From AC-37 sp036389835 (GTDB lineage Bacteria; Actinomycetota; Thermoleophilia; Solirubrobacterales; Thermoleophilaceae): 59,270 bases of DNA. The notes below the pieces were generated by a model. It was not told the origin of the DNA. It searched no databases and saw only the letters and a list, made by a program, of their open reading frames with translations. The number at the start of each line of letters is the position of its first letter. Within the stretch, counting starts at the first letter, position 1. The DNA lies in the NCBI GenBank assembly GCA_036389835.1, contig DASVWC010000086.1, positions 1 to 59,270 of the forward strand. Reading direction: 5' to 3'. Positions 8,932 to 16,701 of this stretch are shown here, piece after piece. The translations under genes and the position numbers were made by a program.

Positions 8932-9902
8932 CCGCGCGACGAGGCCGATAGCGGTGGCGCACCGTCGAGGCCGCGCCGGAACCCCTCTCGCCAGCTCGCG
9001 TAGCGCGGCTGCCAGGCCAGCTCGCGCTTGACCTTGGCGTTCGAAGCGCCGCGAATCCTGGTCATCATCGAAACGCCCACCTCGCCCGCCGCCAGGCGAC
9101 CGAGCCAGACGGGCACTCGCCGCGGAGGCTTGGCGCCCACCACCCGCGCCAGCTCCGGCAGCCACTCGGCGACCGGTGCCGGCTCGTCGTCGGCGACGTT
9201 GTAAGTGCCCGGTGCGCCTCGCTCCAGCGCGGCAATCGTCGCCGTGGCGACGTCGTCGACGTGAGCGAACGACCAGACGCCGGCGCCGTCGCCGACGATC
9301 GGGAGCCTGCGCTTGCGCACGAGCGCCACGAGGTCGCCGTCCAGCGCCAATCCGGTGCCCGGCCCGTAGAAGTTCCCGTAGCGCAGCGCGAGCCCGTCGA
9401 TCTCCGCGGCTTCCGTGACGGCCTGCTCGAGATAGCGAATCGCCGCGAGCGACTCGGCCTGGTTGGGCGGTGGGCTCGGGTCGAGCGGATCCTCCTCGGT
9501 CTTGAGCCCGTCGCCGCTGCGCTCGTAGTTCCAGTTCCCGTAGCTCTGCGCCACGAACCGGCGCGCGCCGGCGGCAAGCGCCGCCTCGAGCAGGTAGTCG
9601 GTGCCTTCGGTCCGCAGCCGGTTCGTGAGGGCGAAGTCGCGATCGAAGCGTCTGAAGCTCTTCAGGTCCGCGAGCGCCGTCAACTGGTGGACCAAGACGT
9701 CGGGCCGAGCCCGCGTCACCTGCTCGATCACCGCGTTGCGATCGAGACCGTCGGCGACGGCTGGCTCGGCCCCCAACGCCCGCAGCGCGTCCGCCTTCTC
9801 GGGCGAGCGCGTCATGCCTACGACGGAGTGGCCGCGTGCGACCAGGAGCGGCACCAGCCGCTTGCCGACCGCTCCCGTTGCACCGGCGACGAACACCTTC
9901 AT
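8928..9902 (-). CDS. NAD-dependent epimerase/dehydratase (extended SDR)
   Basis: A 324-residue extended short-chain dehydrogenase. The N terminus MKVFVAGATGAVGKRL holds the TGxxGxxG-type NAD(P) loop at residues 7-13. A possible catalytic Tyr lies in QSYGNWNYERS, in an atypical form of the YxxxK region. RYGNFYGPGTG and SFAHVDDVATA are conserved substrate-domain blocks of sugar nucleotide epimerase-like proteins. Without the standard YxxxK the enzyme activity is uncertain; it could be an NAD(P)-binding atypical SDR. Its start lies 66 bases from tRNA-Tyr on the same strand. Confidence 0.85.
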   Translation of the reverse strand: MKVFVAGATGAVGKRLVPLLVARGHSVVGMTRSPEKADALRALGAEPAVADGLDRNAVIEQVTRARPDVLVHQLTALADLKSFRRFDRDFALTNRLRTEGTDYLLEAALAAGARRFVAQSYGNWNYERSGDGLKTEEDPLDPSPPPNQAESLAAIRYLEQAVTEAAEIDGLALRYGNFYGPGTGLALDGDLVALVRKRRLPIVGDGAGVWSFAHVDDVATATIAALERGAPGTYNVADDEPAPVAEWLPELARVVGAKPPRRVPVWLGRLAAGEVGVSMMTRIRGASNAKVKRELAWQPRYASWREGFRRGLDGAPPLSASSRG

Positions 9903-9968
9903 GGCGCACTCGAACGGTACTCAGGACGTGCCGGCGCCGGCTAGATCCGAGCAGGCAAGCAGCGCGAG

Positions 9969-10050
9969 TGGCGGGAGCAGGATTCGAACCTGCGAAGGCT
10001 GAGCCGCGACATTTACAGTGTCGTCCCGTTGACCGCTTGGGTATCCCGCC
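9969..10050 (-). tRNA. tRNA-Tyr (anticodon GTA)
   Basis: Read on the minus strand, the 82-base sequence folds as a class II tRNA. The acceptor GGCGGGA pairs with TCCCGCC and is followed by discriminator A. The anticodon stem CGACA/TGTCG holds loop CTGTAAA with anticodon GTA (10014-10016 on the plus strand). A long variable arm, as expected for bacterial tRNA-Tyr, and GCAGG-TTCGAAT-CCTGC as T arm complete it. No CCA is encoded and no intron is visible. Its first 38 bases overlap the end of the upstream nuclease ORF. Confidence 0.95.
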
Positions 10051-10495
10051 GAGCGTTCGCGGCGCGGATTGTAGAGGCCGGATTCCGGCACCGGCGATCC
10101 GCGAATGATTGGCCGGGCTCGATCTCGAAGGCGGCGTACTTCGGGCCGCCGAGACGGATCGCCGTACCACCGCCGAGCTCGGACGAGGGGATCAGCCAGC
10201 GTCGCCCATCGCCCACCAATGCGAACAGGTATTCGAACCGCGACGGATCGAGGTACTTCGCGATCCTGTTCCAGCTCTGGTTGCCGCCGCGTGTGCATAC
10301 GGGCAGGTCCCACCTCCTCTTGTGGAAGCACCCGGTCGTCTTCACCTGAACCCGTGCCGCCTTCCCCTCGATCTCTGCCATCAGGTCCCAGTCCGGCGTG
10401 TGCCCGATCGGGACGCAGACCGGTATCCCGTTGCTCATGAACCATTCGACGGCGGACCACTCACCGAGATTTCCCTGTTGCCGTGGAGTGAGCAT
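10013..10495 (-). CDS. PD-(D/E)XK endonuclease (I-Ssp6803I-like family), apparently SOS-regulated
   Basis: A 160-residue protein with features of the small PD-(D/E)XK family that includes group I intron-associated endonucleases. They are GEWSAVEWF (helix with Glu at residue 12), HTPDWDLMAEI (PD at 34-35, Asp 37) and VQVKTTG (Q-x-K at 50-52, the QxK form of the third motif). The ATG at 10495 is 3 bases from a perfect CGAAC-N4-GTTCG LexA-type box; ATG at 10507 is an alternative inside the box. The reading frame runs into tRNA-Tyr and stops with a TAA formed in the anticodon loop. It lies 55 bases downstream of the membrane protein gene at 10551. A role in DNA repair or homing is inference. Confidence 0.75.
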   Translation of the reverse strand: MLTPRQQGNLGEWSAVEWFMSNGIPVCVPIGHTPDWDLMAEIEGKAARVQVKTTGCFHKRRWDLPVCTRGGNQSWNRIAKYLDPSRFEYLFALVGDGRRWLIPSSELGGGTAIRLGGPKYAAFEIEPGQSFADRRCRNPASTIRAANARRDTQAVNGTTL

Positions 10496-10498
10496 GAG

Positions 10499-10512
10499 CG
10501 AACACATGTTCG
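10499..10512 (-). promoter_or_regulatory. LexA/SOS box upstream of the PD-(D/E)XK nuclease gene
   Basis: The 14-base dyad CGAAC-ACAT-GTTCG is a perfect match to the actinobacterial and Bacillus LexA operator core CGAAC-N4-GTTCG. It ends 3 bases before the ATG at 10495, so bound LexA would block transcription initiation there. A second half-site-like GTTCG occurs about 25 bases further upstream. Confidence 0.7.
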
Positions 10513-10550
10513 CACACGAGCCGGATGGAACTCGAACGGTCGCGTCCCGT

Positions 10551-11666
10551 CTAGACGCCCGCGCCGGTGCCGTTCGCCGGCAGCCGGATCCCGTGCAGGC
10601 GCTCCAGCGCCGCCTTCGGGAGGTCATGGCGGAACGCGTCGCGCACGTCCGGCACGAGCCACACGTGCGACATCTTCAGGCGCCCCAGCCGGCCGTTCGC
10701 CGTGTGCAGGTGCCACTGCAAGATCGGCCCGCCCAGCTGCGGGTTCGGCTCGGAGCGCGGCACGCGGTAGACGAACGCCAGGAGCTGCGGGTCGCCGCCG
10801 GGGTTCTTCCAGTACATGAGCGTCTCGGGCATGGCCGGGTCGACGTAGTTCGAGTCCTCCATGTAGTCCGGCCGTGAGAGGTGCCAGTAGTCGTGGCCCC
10901 TCTGCTTCTCGAAGCTGCGCGGGGCGAACACGTAGCCGGCCGCGCGCGCGGCGTCGAAGCTCGGGAACTTCACGCGCGCGGTCTCGCGCGCGCGCGCGAG
11001 ATGGTCGCGGACCTCGGCGCGCTCGGCGGGCGAGGCAAGCGCGAAGACGTCGTTGACGTGACCCGGCGGGTGGGCGCCGCCCGCGCCCGCGGCTCCCCCG
11101 TGCGCGTGGCCGTCGCCGGAGTCCGCGTGGCCGGACTGGCCGTCGCCGTGCGAGTGCGCCGCCTCGGAGTGACCGGAGTGCCCGTGGTGGCCGCCGACCT
11201 CGCCGGCGATCGCGGCGCCGCCCACGACCCCGAAGCCGAGGCACAGGAGCGCCGGGGCGACCCGCATCGCGAGCGGCCGCACCGGCCGCGCCGCGAGCCC
11301 GATCAGCAGCGCCTCGAACGCGAGCGACGCGGAGCCGGAGGCATCCCGCCAGTGACCCACGTGCGAGTCGAGCTGCGGCAGCCCGACCGTGCGCGACACG
11401 AAGTAGCCGGCCATCAGCGACGCCGCGAGTCCGCCCGCCGCGCCCCACACCAGCTGCGGCGGGCGCGGCGCCGCGAGCAGCAGCGCGAGCAGCGCCGAGG
11501 CCGCGATCGCCATCACGAAGAGCACGCCCACGTACGGCGCCTCCTCCCACTTGTGCCCCAGGTCGAGCGCGTGCGTCAGCGCCACGCCGCCGAGGCAGCC
11601 GATGGCCGCCACCCGCGCCTGGGTGCTGCTCGCTGCCGTCTGCCCCGGCGCGGTCAAGCCGCGCAT
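10551..11666 (-). CDS. Membrane protein with His-rich linker and C-terminal soluble domain
   Basis: A 371-residue protein of unknown function. Residues 20-165 form about five transmembrane helices with EEAPYVGVLF and GYFVSRTVGLPQ, motifs seen in a group of actinobacterial integral membrane proteins. A His/Gly/Ser linker with repeated HGHSGH-like units (residues 170-210) could bind metal ions. The C-terminal domain (about 220-365) contains HDYWHLSRPDYMED and WHLHTANGRLG and is unlike any domain I can name. It starts 12 bases after the sigA stop, so it probably lies in the sigA transcript. A role in metal sensing or handling is only suggested by the linker. Confidence 0.6.
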   Translation of the reverse strand: MRGLTAPGQTAASSTQARVAAIGCLGGVALTHALDLGHKWEEAPYVGVLFVMAIAASALLALLLAAPRPPQLVWGAAGGLAASLMAGYFVSRTVGLPQLDSHVGHWRDASGSASLAFEALLIGLAARPVRPLAMRVAPALLCLGFGVVGGAAIAGEVGGHHGHSGHSEAAHSHGDGQSGHADSGDGHAHGGAAGAGGAHPPGHVNDVFALASPAERAEVRDHLARARETARVKFPSFDAARAAGYVFAPRSFEKQRGHDYWHLSRPDYMEDSNYVDPAMPETLMYWKNPGGDPQLLAFVYRVPRSEPNPQLGGPILQWHLHTANGRLGRLKMSHVWLVPDVRDAFRHDLPKAALERLHGIRLPANGTGAGV

Positions 11667-11678
11667 TGAAGCAGGGTG

Positions 11679-12812
11679 CTAGGCGGAGTCCTTGAGCCGC
11701 TGCGCCTCGGGCAGCAGCTCGAGCTTCTTCAGCGTGGTGTTCTCGATCTGCCGGATCCGCTCGCGGGTCACGCCGAACGCACGGCCGACCTCCTCGAGCG
11801 TGCGCGCCTCGTGGCCCTTGAGCCCGAACCGCATCTCGATCACCTCGCGTTCGCGCTCGGGCAGGGCGTCGAGCGCCCTGCGCACGTTCTCGCGGCGCAG
11901 GTTCTCGACCGCGATCTCGTACGGCGACTCGGAGGCGTCGTCCTCGACGAAGTCGCCGAGCTCGGAGTCCTCCTCCTCCCCGATCGGCTTCTCGAGCGAG
12001 ACCGGGAGCTGCGCGAGGCGCTGGATCTCCTTGACCTCGCGGACGGTGAGATCGAGCGACGCGGCGATCTCCTCCGGCGCCGGCTCGCGGCCGAGCTCCT
12101 GGACGAGCTGGCGCTCGACGTGCACGACCTTGTTGAGCTTCTCGACCATGTGCACCGGGATGCGGATCGTGCGCGCCTTGTCGGCGATCGCGCGCGTCAC
12201 GGCCTGGCGGATCCACCAGGTCGCGTACGTCGAGAACTTGTAGCCGCGCCGGTAGTCGAACTTCTCGACCGCCCGGATCAGCCCGAGCGAGCCCTCCTGG
12301 ATCAGGTCCAGGAAGGTGAGCCCGCGACCGAGGTAGCCCTTCGCGATCGACACGACGAGCCGCAGGTTCGCCTCGATCATGTGCTGCTTGGCGACCATGT
12401 CGCCGCGCTCGATGCGCTTGGCGAGGGTGACCTCCTCGACGGCCGTGAGGAGGCCGACCTTGCCGATCGAGCGCAGGTAGAGGCGCAGCGAGTCCAGGCT
12501 CGGCTCGACGGTGAGGTCGATCTCCGGCTTCTTCGGCGGCTCGCCCTCGCGCTTCTCCGGGTCCGGCTCGGCCGGCGCCCACTCGGTGGGCGAGCCGTCC
12601 TTGGTCACGACGTCGATGCCCTGATCGACCAGGTGGGCGCGCAGGTCCTGGAGCTGCTCCTTCGTGACCTCGACGTCCTCGAGGCAAGCGCCGAGGTCCT
12701 CGACCGAGAGGAACCCCCTGTCGCGCGCCTCCGAGAGCAGCGGACGTAGTTCCTCGATCTCCCCGAAGGTCCCCTCCTGGCGATCCACCAGCAGGGTCGC
12801 GTCGTTCTTCAT
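11679..12812 (-). CDS. sigA: Primary RNA polymerase sigma factor SigA/RpoD
   Basis: A 377-residue group 1 sigma-70 factor. A divergent region 1.1 (residues 1-100) precedes DSLRLYLRSIGKVGLLT (region 1.2), AKRIERGDMVAKQHMIEANL (2.1), then FLDLIQEGSLGLIRAVEKFD (2.2), YKFSTYATWWIRQAVTRAI (2.3-2.4) and region 4 with LEEVGRAFGVTRERIRQIE, whose helix-turn-helix reads the -35 box. The ATG at 12812 has GGGGAG 10 bases upstream; an in-frame ATG at 12875 lacks one. The complete conserved regions and acidic N-terminal part make it the housekeeping factor rather than an alternative one. Confidence 0.95.
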   Translation of the reverse strand: MKNDATLLVDRQEGTFGEIEELRPLLSEARDRGFLSVEDLGACLEDVEVTKEQLQDLRAHLVDQGIDVVTKDGSPTEWAPAEPDPEKREGEPPKKPEIDLTVEPSLDSLRLYLRSIGKVGLLTAVEEVTLAKRIERGDMVAKQHMIEANLRLVVSIAKGYLGRGLTFLDLIQEGSLGLIRAVEKFDYRRGYKFSTYATWWIRQAVTRAIADKARTIRIPVHMVEKLNKVVHVERQLVQELGREPAPEEIAASLDLTVREVKEIQRLAQLPVSLEKPIGEEEDSELGDFVEDDASESPYEIAVENLRRENVRRALDALPEREREVIEMRFGLKGHEARTLEEVGRAFGVTRERIRQIENTTLKKLELLPEAQRLKDSA

Positions 12813-12910
12813 TGGCCAGTCGCTCCCCAATGCGCGGCGCCGCACCGCGACGCCCGTTGTTGTGCGAGTCCCCAACCGGCGCCCCGGCCGGTCTGAAAAT
12901 CAACCTACAC

Positions 12911-12951
12911 CCGATATCGCGAATGCGCGAGCGATTCGCCCGCCGATATCG
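12911..12951. promoter_or_regulatory. Paired CCGATATCG sites between sigA and folE2
   Basis: CCGATATCG occurs at 12911-12919 and again at 12943-12951, exactly 32 bases apart (about three helical turns). Each contains the perfect palindrome CGATATCG. Between them lies a second inverted repeat, GCGAAT at 12919-12924 and ATTCGC at 12934-12939. The region is more AT-rich than its surroundings and serves two divergent genes, so it is a likely promoter/operator region. No known regulator is recognised. Confidence 0.5.
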
Positions 12952-12963
12952 TGATTCGTCGTC

Positions 12964-13962
12964 ATGAGCGACGGCCCGCGCCTTCTCGCCCCCCTCCCGA
13001 GCGACGTGCAGGCGCGCCGTCCGGTCACCCACCTCAGCCTCTCACGCGTGGGCGTGACCGGGGTGAGCAAGGTCGTCCGGATCGGCTCCGGCGCCGGCGA
13101 GCAGCTCTACTACGCCGAGCTCGACTGCTTCGTGGACCTCGGGCCCAAGCAGAAGGGCGCGCACATGTCGCGCTTCGAGGAGGTCGTGGAGGAGGCGATC
13201 GACGAGGTCGTGCTCGGCGAGGCGTTCAAGGCCGAGACGCTCGCCGCCCACATCGCCGAGCGCGTGCGCGACCGCCAGGGTGGGCTGCGGGCCGAGGTGA
13301 CGGTGGCCGCGCGCTACCCCGAGAACAAGAGCGCGCCGGTGTCGGGGATCCGCACGCAGGCGATGTACCGGCTGCTCGGGTCCGCGGTGGCCTCGGAGCG
13401 CGGGACGCGGCGGCTGGTCGGCGTCGAGGCGCAGGGGATGACCGCCTGCCCGTGCGCGCAGGAGATGGTCATGGAGCGCTCGCGCTCGCGCCTCGCCGAG
13501 CAGGGCTTCGGCGAGGAGGAGATCGAGCGCGTGTTCGACGCGGTGCCCGTGGCGACCCACAACCAGCGCGGCATCGGCACCCTGTTCGTCGGCTGCCCCG
13601 AGGGCTGCGACACGCCGATCGAGGCGGCGACCCTTCTGCGCATCGTCGAGAGCTCGATGAGCTCGGAGATCTACGAGCTGATGAAGCGCCCCGACGAGGT
13701 CGAGGTCGTTGAGAAGGCGCACCGGCGTCCGCGGTTCGTGGAGGACTGCGTGCGCGAGATGGTGCGCATGGCGGTGGAGGAGCTCGGGTCGCTCGGCGAC
13801 GACGCCTTCGTGCTCGCCCGCCAGCGCAACCTCGAGACGATCCACCAGCACGACGTCGTGGCCGAGCGCCACGGGCTGCTCGGGGAGCTCGCGCGCGAGA
13901 TCGCCGGCGAGGAGACCAGCGCGCGCCACGTCGAACTGCGCGAGTGGCTCGAGGGCGCCTAG
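12964..13962 (+). CDS. folE2: GTP cyclohydrolase FolE2
   Basis: A 332-residue type IB GTP cyclohydrolase I, which converts GTP to dihydroneopterin triphosphate for folate (and queuosine-type) synthesis. Family features are VGVTGVSKVV, the long VDLGPKQKGAHMSRF block, TACPCAQEMV with the metal/catalytic Cys, VATHNQRG (His) and YELMKRPDE. FolE2 enzymes work with metals other than zinc, and many bacteria use them instead of or beside FolE. The gene is divergent from sigA and has paired palindromes upstream. Confidence 0.95.
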   Translation: MSDGPRLLAPLPSDVQARRPVTHLSLSRVGVTGVSKVVRIGSGAGEQLYYAELDCFVDLGPKQKGAHMSRFEEVVEEAIDEVVLGEAFKAETLAAHIAERVRDRQGGLRAEVTVAARYPENKSAPVSGIRTQAMYRLLGSAVASERGTRRLVGVEAQGMTACPCAQEMVMERSRSRLAEQGFGEEEIERVFDAVPVATHNQRGIGTLFVGCPEGCDTPIEAATLLRIVESSMSSEIYELMKRPDEVEVVEKAHRRPRFVEDCVREMVRMAVEELGSLGDDAFVLARQRNLETIHQHDVVAERHGLLGELAREIAGEETSARHVELREWLEGA

Positions 13963-14019
13963 CAAACCGTCCAGAACGACTGGCTTCCCGTCATCGCGGC
14001 GCGCGACCGGCCGATTGCT

Positions 14020-14475
14020 ATGGACATGGAAGACCACCGCAAGTCCCTCGGTTTGTCGCAGGATGCGGCGATCGTGCTCGCGCTCGCCGACACCGCAGTC
14101 CCGTTCGCCCACTCCCCCGAGGACGAGGCCGAGCGCTGGGTCCGCGTCATGCGGCTCCACGGCTGGGTCGGCGCCACGCTCCAGTCGCTCGGCGTCGGCG
14201 AGGCCCCGCTCGAGACCCCCGCCCAGCCGGCCTCGGTGCGCCTGCTGCGCCGGCGCCCGCTCGGTGAGGACGTCGTCGAGACGGTCACCCAGCGCGCACG
14301 CGGGTTCGCTCGCGGCCGCGGCGCCGAGGCGGTCTGCACCGTCGACGTCCTGTTCGCCCTGTTCGCGGTGTACGGGAAGGTGATCGACCGGGCGCTCTAC
14401 ATCCGCGGCACCACCCGCGAGGAGCTGCTCGAGCGGCTGCCCGCGGAAGCCGAGGCCGGCCTCGCGACGGGCTAG
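14020..14475 (+). CDS. Clp N-domain-like hypothetical protein
   Basis: A 151-residue cytoplasmic protein without a firm family match. The second half, from QRARGFARGRGAEAVCTV to LLERLPAEAEA, has the pattern of a Clp repeat (N) domain: helix, then a Val-Cys-Thr-Val-x-x-Leu turn, a hydrophobic helix, a Gly and a final Leu-rich helix. This domain binds protein substrates or adaptors in ClpC. There is no ATPase part. ATG at 14026 is an alternative start. It lies alone between folE2 and the convergent pgsA. Confidence 0.6.
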   Translation: MDMEDHRKSLGLSQDAAIVLALADTAVPFAHSPEDEAERWVRVMRLHGWVGATLQSLGVGEAPLETPAQPASVRLLRRRPLGEDVVETVTQRARGFARGRGAEAVCTVDVLFALFAVYGKVIDRALYIRGTTREELLERLPAEAEAGLATG

Positions 14476-14528
14476 GCGCCGCGCGCGGCTGGCGTGGCTG
14501 GCCAGGCCGCCCGGCGCGCCGTTCTCCC

Positions 14529-14547
14529 GGCGGCCCGGCGGGCCGCC
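14529..14547. terminator. Strong GC hairpin between convergent genes
   Basis: GGCGGCCC (14529-14536), loop GGC and GGGCCGCC (14540-14547) form a perfect 8-bp stem between the convergent stops of the Clp-N-like gene and pgsA. There is no U tract, so it would be a hairpin-only terminator acting in both directions. The rest of the 114-base gap is very GC-rich and holds no gene. Confidence 0.4.
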
Positions 14548-14589
14548 CGCCCGCGCTTCCGGCGCCGCCCCCGCCCGGGGGGAGCCCCC

Positions 14590-15195
14590 CTACCGCGGGG
14601 GCGTCGCGCGGTCGAGCCGCGACTGCTGCGTCGCCGCCGCCGCGGCCGCCACCCGCTCGCGCGCCTCGTCGATCCGGCGGCGGAAGTTCAGGAAGTAGTC
14701 GGCCCCGGACGCGAGGGTCGTCGCGACCGCCAGGTAGAGCAGCGCCTGCACCCACCAGTCGCCGGTGTCGTTGACGGCGATCAGGGCGAGGATCGCGGCG
14801 ATCTGGGTGGCGGTCTTCACCTTGCCGAGCCGGCTCGCGGGGATCACGACGCCCTGCGCGCCGGCCGCGATCCGCAGCCCGCTGACGGCGAACTCGCGCG
14901 CGATGATCACCATCGCGGCCCACGGCGCCAGGCGGTCGAGGCTCACGAGCGAGATGAGCGCGGCGGCCACGAGCAGCTTGTCCGCGATCGGGTCCATGAC
15001 CTTGCCGAAGTTGGTCTCGCTGCGGCGCGAGCGGGCGAGGTAGCCGTCGAGGCCGTCGGTGAAGGCCGCGAGCGCGAACACGGCGGCCGCCAGCCACTGC
15101 GCCTCGGGCGTGGCGTCGAGCAACGCCACCACGAGCACCGGTACGAGCAGGATCCGGAACAGCGTGAGCGCGTTCGGGAGGTTCAGCGGGAACAC
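14590..15195 (-). CDS. pgsA: CDP-diacylglycerol-glycerol-3-phosphate 3-phosphatidyltransferase (PgsA-type)
   Basis: A 201-residue membrane enzyme of the CDP-alcohol phosphatidyltransferase family, which makes phosphatidylglycerol phosphate from CDP-diacylglycerol. The family motif D-G-x2-D-G-x-x-A-R-x8-G-x3-D-x3-D is complete: TDGLDGYLAR then FGKVMDPIADK at residues 47-74. The N terminus LPNALTLFRILLVPVLV is typical of PgsA rather than phosphatidylserine or cardiolipin synthases. The start is GTG, and the stop lies in the convergent terminator region. It follows the small DUF3817-like gene by 13 bases. Confidence 0.9.
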   Translation of the reverse strand: MFPLNLPNALTLFRILLVPVLVVALLDATPEAQWLAAAVFALAAFTDGLDGYLARSRRSETNFGKVMDPIADKLLVAAALISLVSLDRLAPWAAMVIIAREFAVSGLRIAAGAQGVVIPASRLGKVKTATQIAAILALIAVNDTGDWWVQALLYLAVATTLASGADYFLNFRRRIDEARERVAAAAAATQQSRLDRATPPR

Positions 15196-15208
15196 GTCGG
15201 TCCGGAGG

Positions 15209-15475
15209 CTACCTGCGCGCCACGTACTCGATGGCCGCTGTCGAGCCCAGCGGACCGAGCGGCGAGACGGTCGCCGCCATCACGGGCCAGGGGAACGCGC
15301 GCCGCCGGCATCCCTCGAAGACCAGCAGGCAGAGCGCGATCCAGCCGAACCCGTGGACCCAGCCGAGCACGGTCTTCGCGTCCTCGTCGAGCCCTCCGAT
15401 CCACACGACGAGCAGCGCGCTGAACACCACGAGCTCGGCGGCGGAGTAGATCCGCACCGCCTGGAAGTAGCTCAC
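15209..15475 (-). CDS. DUF3817-like small membrane protein
   Basis: An 88-residue protein with three hydrophobic helices. The start region YFQAVRIYSAAELVVFSALL, the WVHGFGWIALCLLVFEGC helix and the last helix resemble DUF3817, a small actinobacterial integral membrane family of unknown role. The GTG at 15475 overlaps the stop of the upstream VTT gene as GTGA, so the two are translationally coupled. The long upstream extension of this frame is out of place because it reads over the VTT gene. Confidence 0.75.
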   Translation of the reverse strand: MSYFQAVRIYSAAELVVFSALLVVWIGGLDEDAKTVLGWVHGFGWIALCLLVFEGCRRRAFPWPVMAATVSPLGPLGSTAAIEYVARR

Positions 15476-16194
15476 GCGGCCTCGGGCTCGTCGCGGCCGC
15501 GGCGGTAGCGCAGCCCGGCGTGGGTGATGAGTCCGAGGCCCACGATCGTGGAGACCGTGAGCAGCACCAGCGGCAGGACGCTCTCCTCCGACCAGAGGTC
15601 GTCGAGGTTGCCGCCGAGCGCCGTGTAGGCGTAGATGCGCGGGCCCATCGCCAGGCCGGAGGCGATCGCCATCGGCCACGCGCCGAGCTTGGTGATGCCG
15701 CTCGCGTAGTTGAGGGCCGTGAACGGGGTGAAGGGGGTGAGGCGCGCGTAGAAGATGGCGGCGAAGCCGCGACGGTCGAGCAGGTCGTCGAGGCGGCGCC
15801 CGCGCTCACCGAGGAGGTGCTCGGCGCGCGCGCCGGCGCCGCGGCGGCCGATCGCGTTCTGGATCCCGGCCGAGCCGGCGGCGACGAGGATCGCCAGAGC
15901 GGCTCCGGCGGCCGTGCCGAACAGCAGTCCGGCGCCGCCGGCCGCGATCGGGACCGGGAGCACGAACACGCAGTTCAGGAGGATCGCCGCCGGCACGAAG
16001 CCGATCAGCCCGGCGGTGCCGAGATCCTCGCCCCAGTCCTCGATCGACTGGACCGAGGCGTCGATCCCGGCCAGGCGGAGGCCCACGAACAGGGCGAGCA
16101 GCGCCAGCCCGAACAGCGCGAGCCGGATCAGCGCGACGCGCGCCGAGCGGGCGCGCGCGTGCAGCCGACGCAATCGCTCGCGGAAGCGGGCCAT
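15472..16194 (-). CDS. TVP38/TMEM64 (VTT-domain) membrane protein
   Basis: A 240-residue integral membrane protein of the VTT/DedA superfamily. The core contains GGAGLLFGTAAGAALAILVA, RRGFAAIFYARLTPFTPFTA and NYASGITKLGAWPMA. The Arg-x3-Pro-x3 re-entrant segment is typical, and related proteins act as lipid scramblases or undecaprenyl-phosphate flippases. The N terminus is Arg-rich and cytoplasmic. TAGGCT stands 6 bases before the ATG, suggesting a leaderless transcript. It overlaps the DUF3817-like gene and is followed by pgsA, so this is a small membrane-lipid operon. Confidence 0.85.
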   Translation of the reverse strand: MARFRERLRRLHARARSARVALIRLALFGLALLALFVGLRLAGIDASVQSIEDWGEDLGTAGLIGFVPAAILLNCVFVLPVPIAAGGAGLLFGTAAGAALAILVAAGSAGIQNAIGRRGAGARAEHLLGERGRRLDDLLDRRGFAAIFYARLTPFTPFTALNYASGITKLGAWPMAIASGLAMGPRIYAYTALGGNLDDLWSEESVLPLVLLTVSTIVGLGLITHAGLRYRRGRDEPEAA

Positions 16195-16200
16195 CGGTTG

Positions 16201-16222
16201 AGCCTAAAGGCGGCGATAGCCT
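16201..16222. promoter_or_regulatory. Divergent TANNNT boxes in a 39-base intergenic gap
   Basis: Between the divergent VTT (start 16194) and lipoprotein (start 16234) genes there are two -10-like hexamers. TAGGCT on the minus strand (16206-16201) is 6 bases from the VTT ATG. TAGCCT on the plus strand (16217-16222) is 11 bases from the lipoprotein ATG. Neither gene has a Shine-Dalgarno, so short or absent leaders are likely. Confidence 0.4.
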
Positions 16223-16233
16223 CGCCGCCCCTG

Positions 16234-16698
16234 ATGCGACGAATCCTCGCCATCCTGGCGGTAGGGGCGATCGCGGCCGGCGGCGGCTGCAGCGACGACG
16301 ACGGGGACGCCGACCCGCGCTCCGACTTCGTCAAGACCGCGGACCGGATCTGCCTGCGCTCGGGCCTGCGCCCGCAGGGGCTGCCGGGCGACCTGCCGCA
16401 CGCCGCCGAGCAGCTCGCCGAGGAGGCGCGCCTGCGCGCCGAGGTCCATGCCAAGCTCGCGGAGCTCCACCCGCCGGCCCACCTGCGCGCCGACTACGAG
16501 CGCTTCGTGGACCAGACCGGCCGGGTGGCGCGCGACCTCGGCCGGATGGCGAAGCTGGCGCGCGGGGGCCACGAGGCGGACCTGGGCGAGCTCGGCCGCC
16601 GCGCCGGCGAGCTCGAGTCCGGCCGCCTCCGCCTGGCGAAGCGAATGGGCTTCCGCCGCTGCGGCCGCCCGATCACCGAGCCGGTCCGCACCCCGTAG
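16234..16698 (+). CDS. Putative lipoprotein of unknown function
   Basis: A 154-residue protein with a short signal peptide: MRRILAILAVGAIAAGGGC, then Asp-rich SDDDGD. The GGGC at residues 16-19 could serve as a lipobox, which would anchor the protein outside the membrane, though GG before Cys is not the strongest form. The mature part is mostly helical and charged, with a second Cys near residue 40 and a third near 142 that could pair. No family is recognised. Confidence 0.7.
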   Translation: MRRILAILAVGAIAAGGGCSDDDGDADPRSDFVKTADRICLRSGLRPQGLPGDLPHAAEQLAEEARLRAEVHAKLAELHPPAHLRADYERFVDQTGRVARDLGRMAKLARGGHEADLGELGRRAGELESGRLRLAKRMGFRRCGRPITEPVRTP

Positions 16699-16701
16699 GA
16701 G

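Noticed and set aside
9969..10050. Group I intron in tRNA-Tyr, suggested by the homing-type nuclease next to it
   Set aside because: The tRNA is continuous and folds completely; the nuclease gene lies outside it apart from the end overlap.
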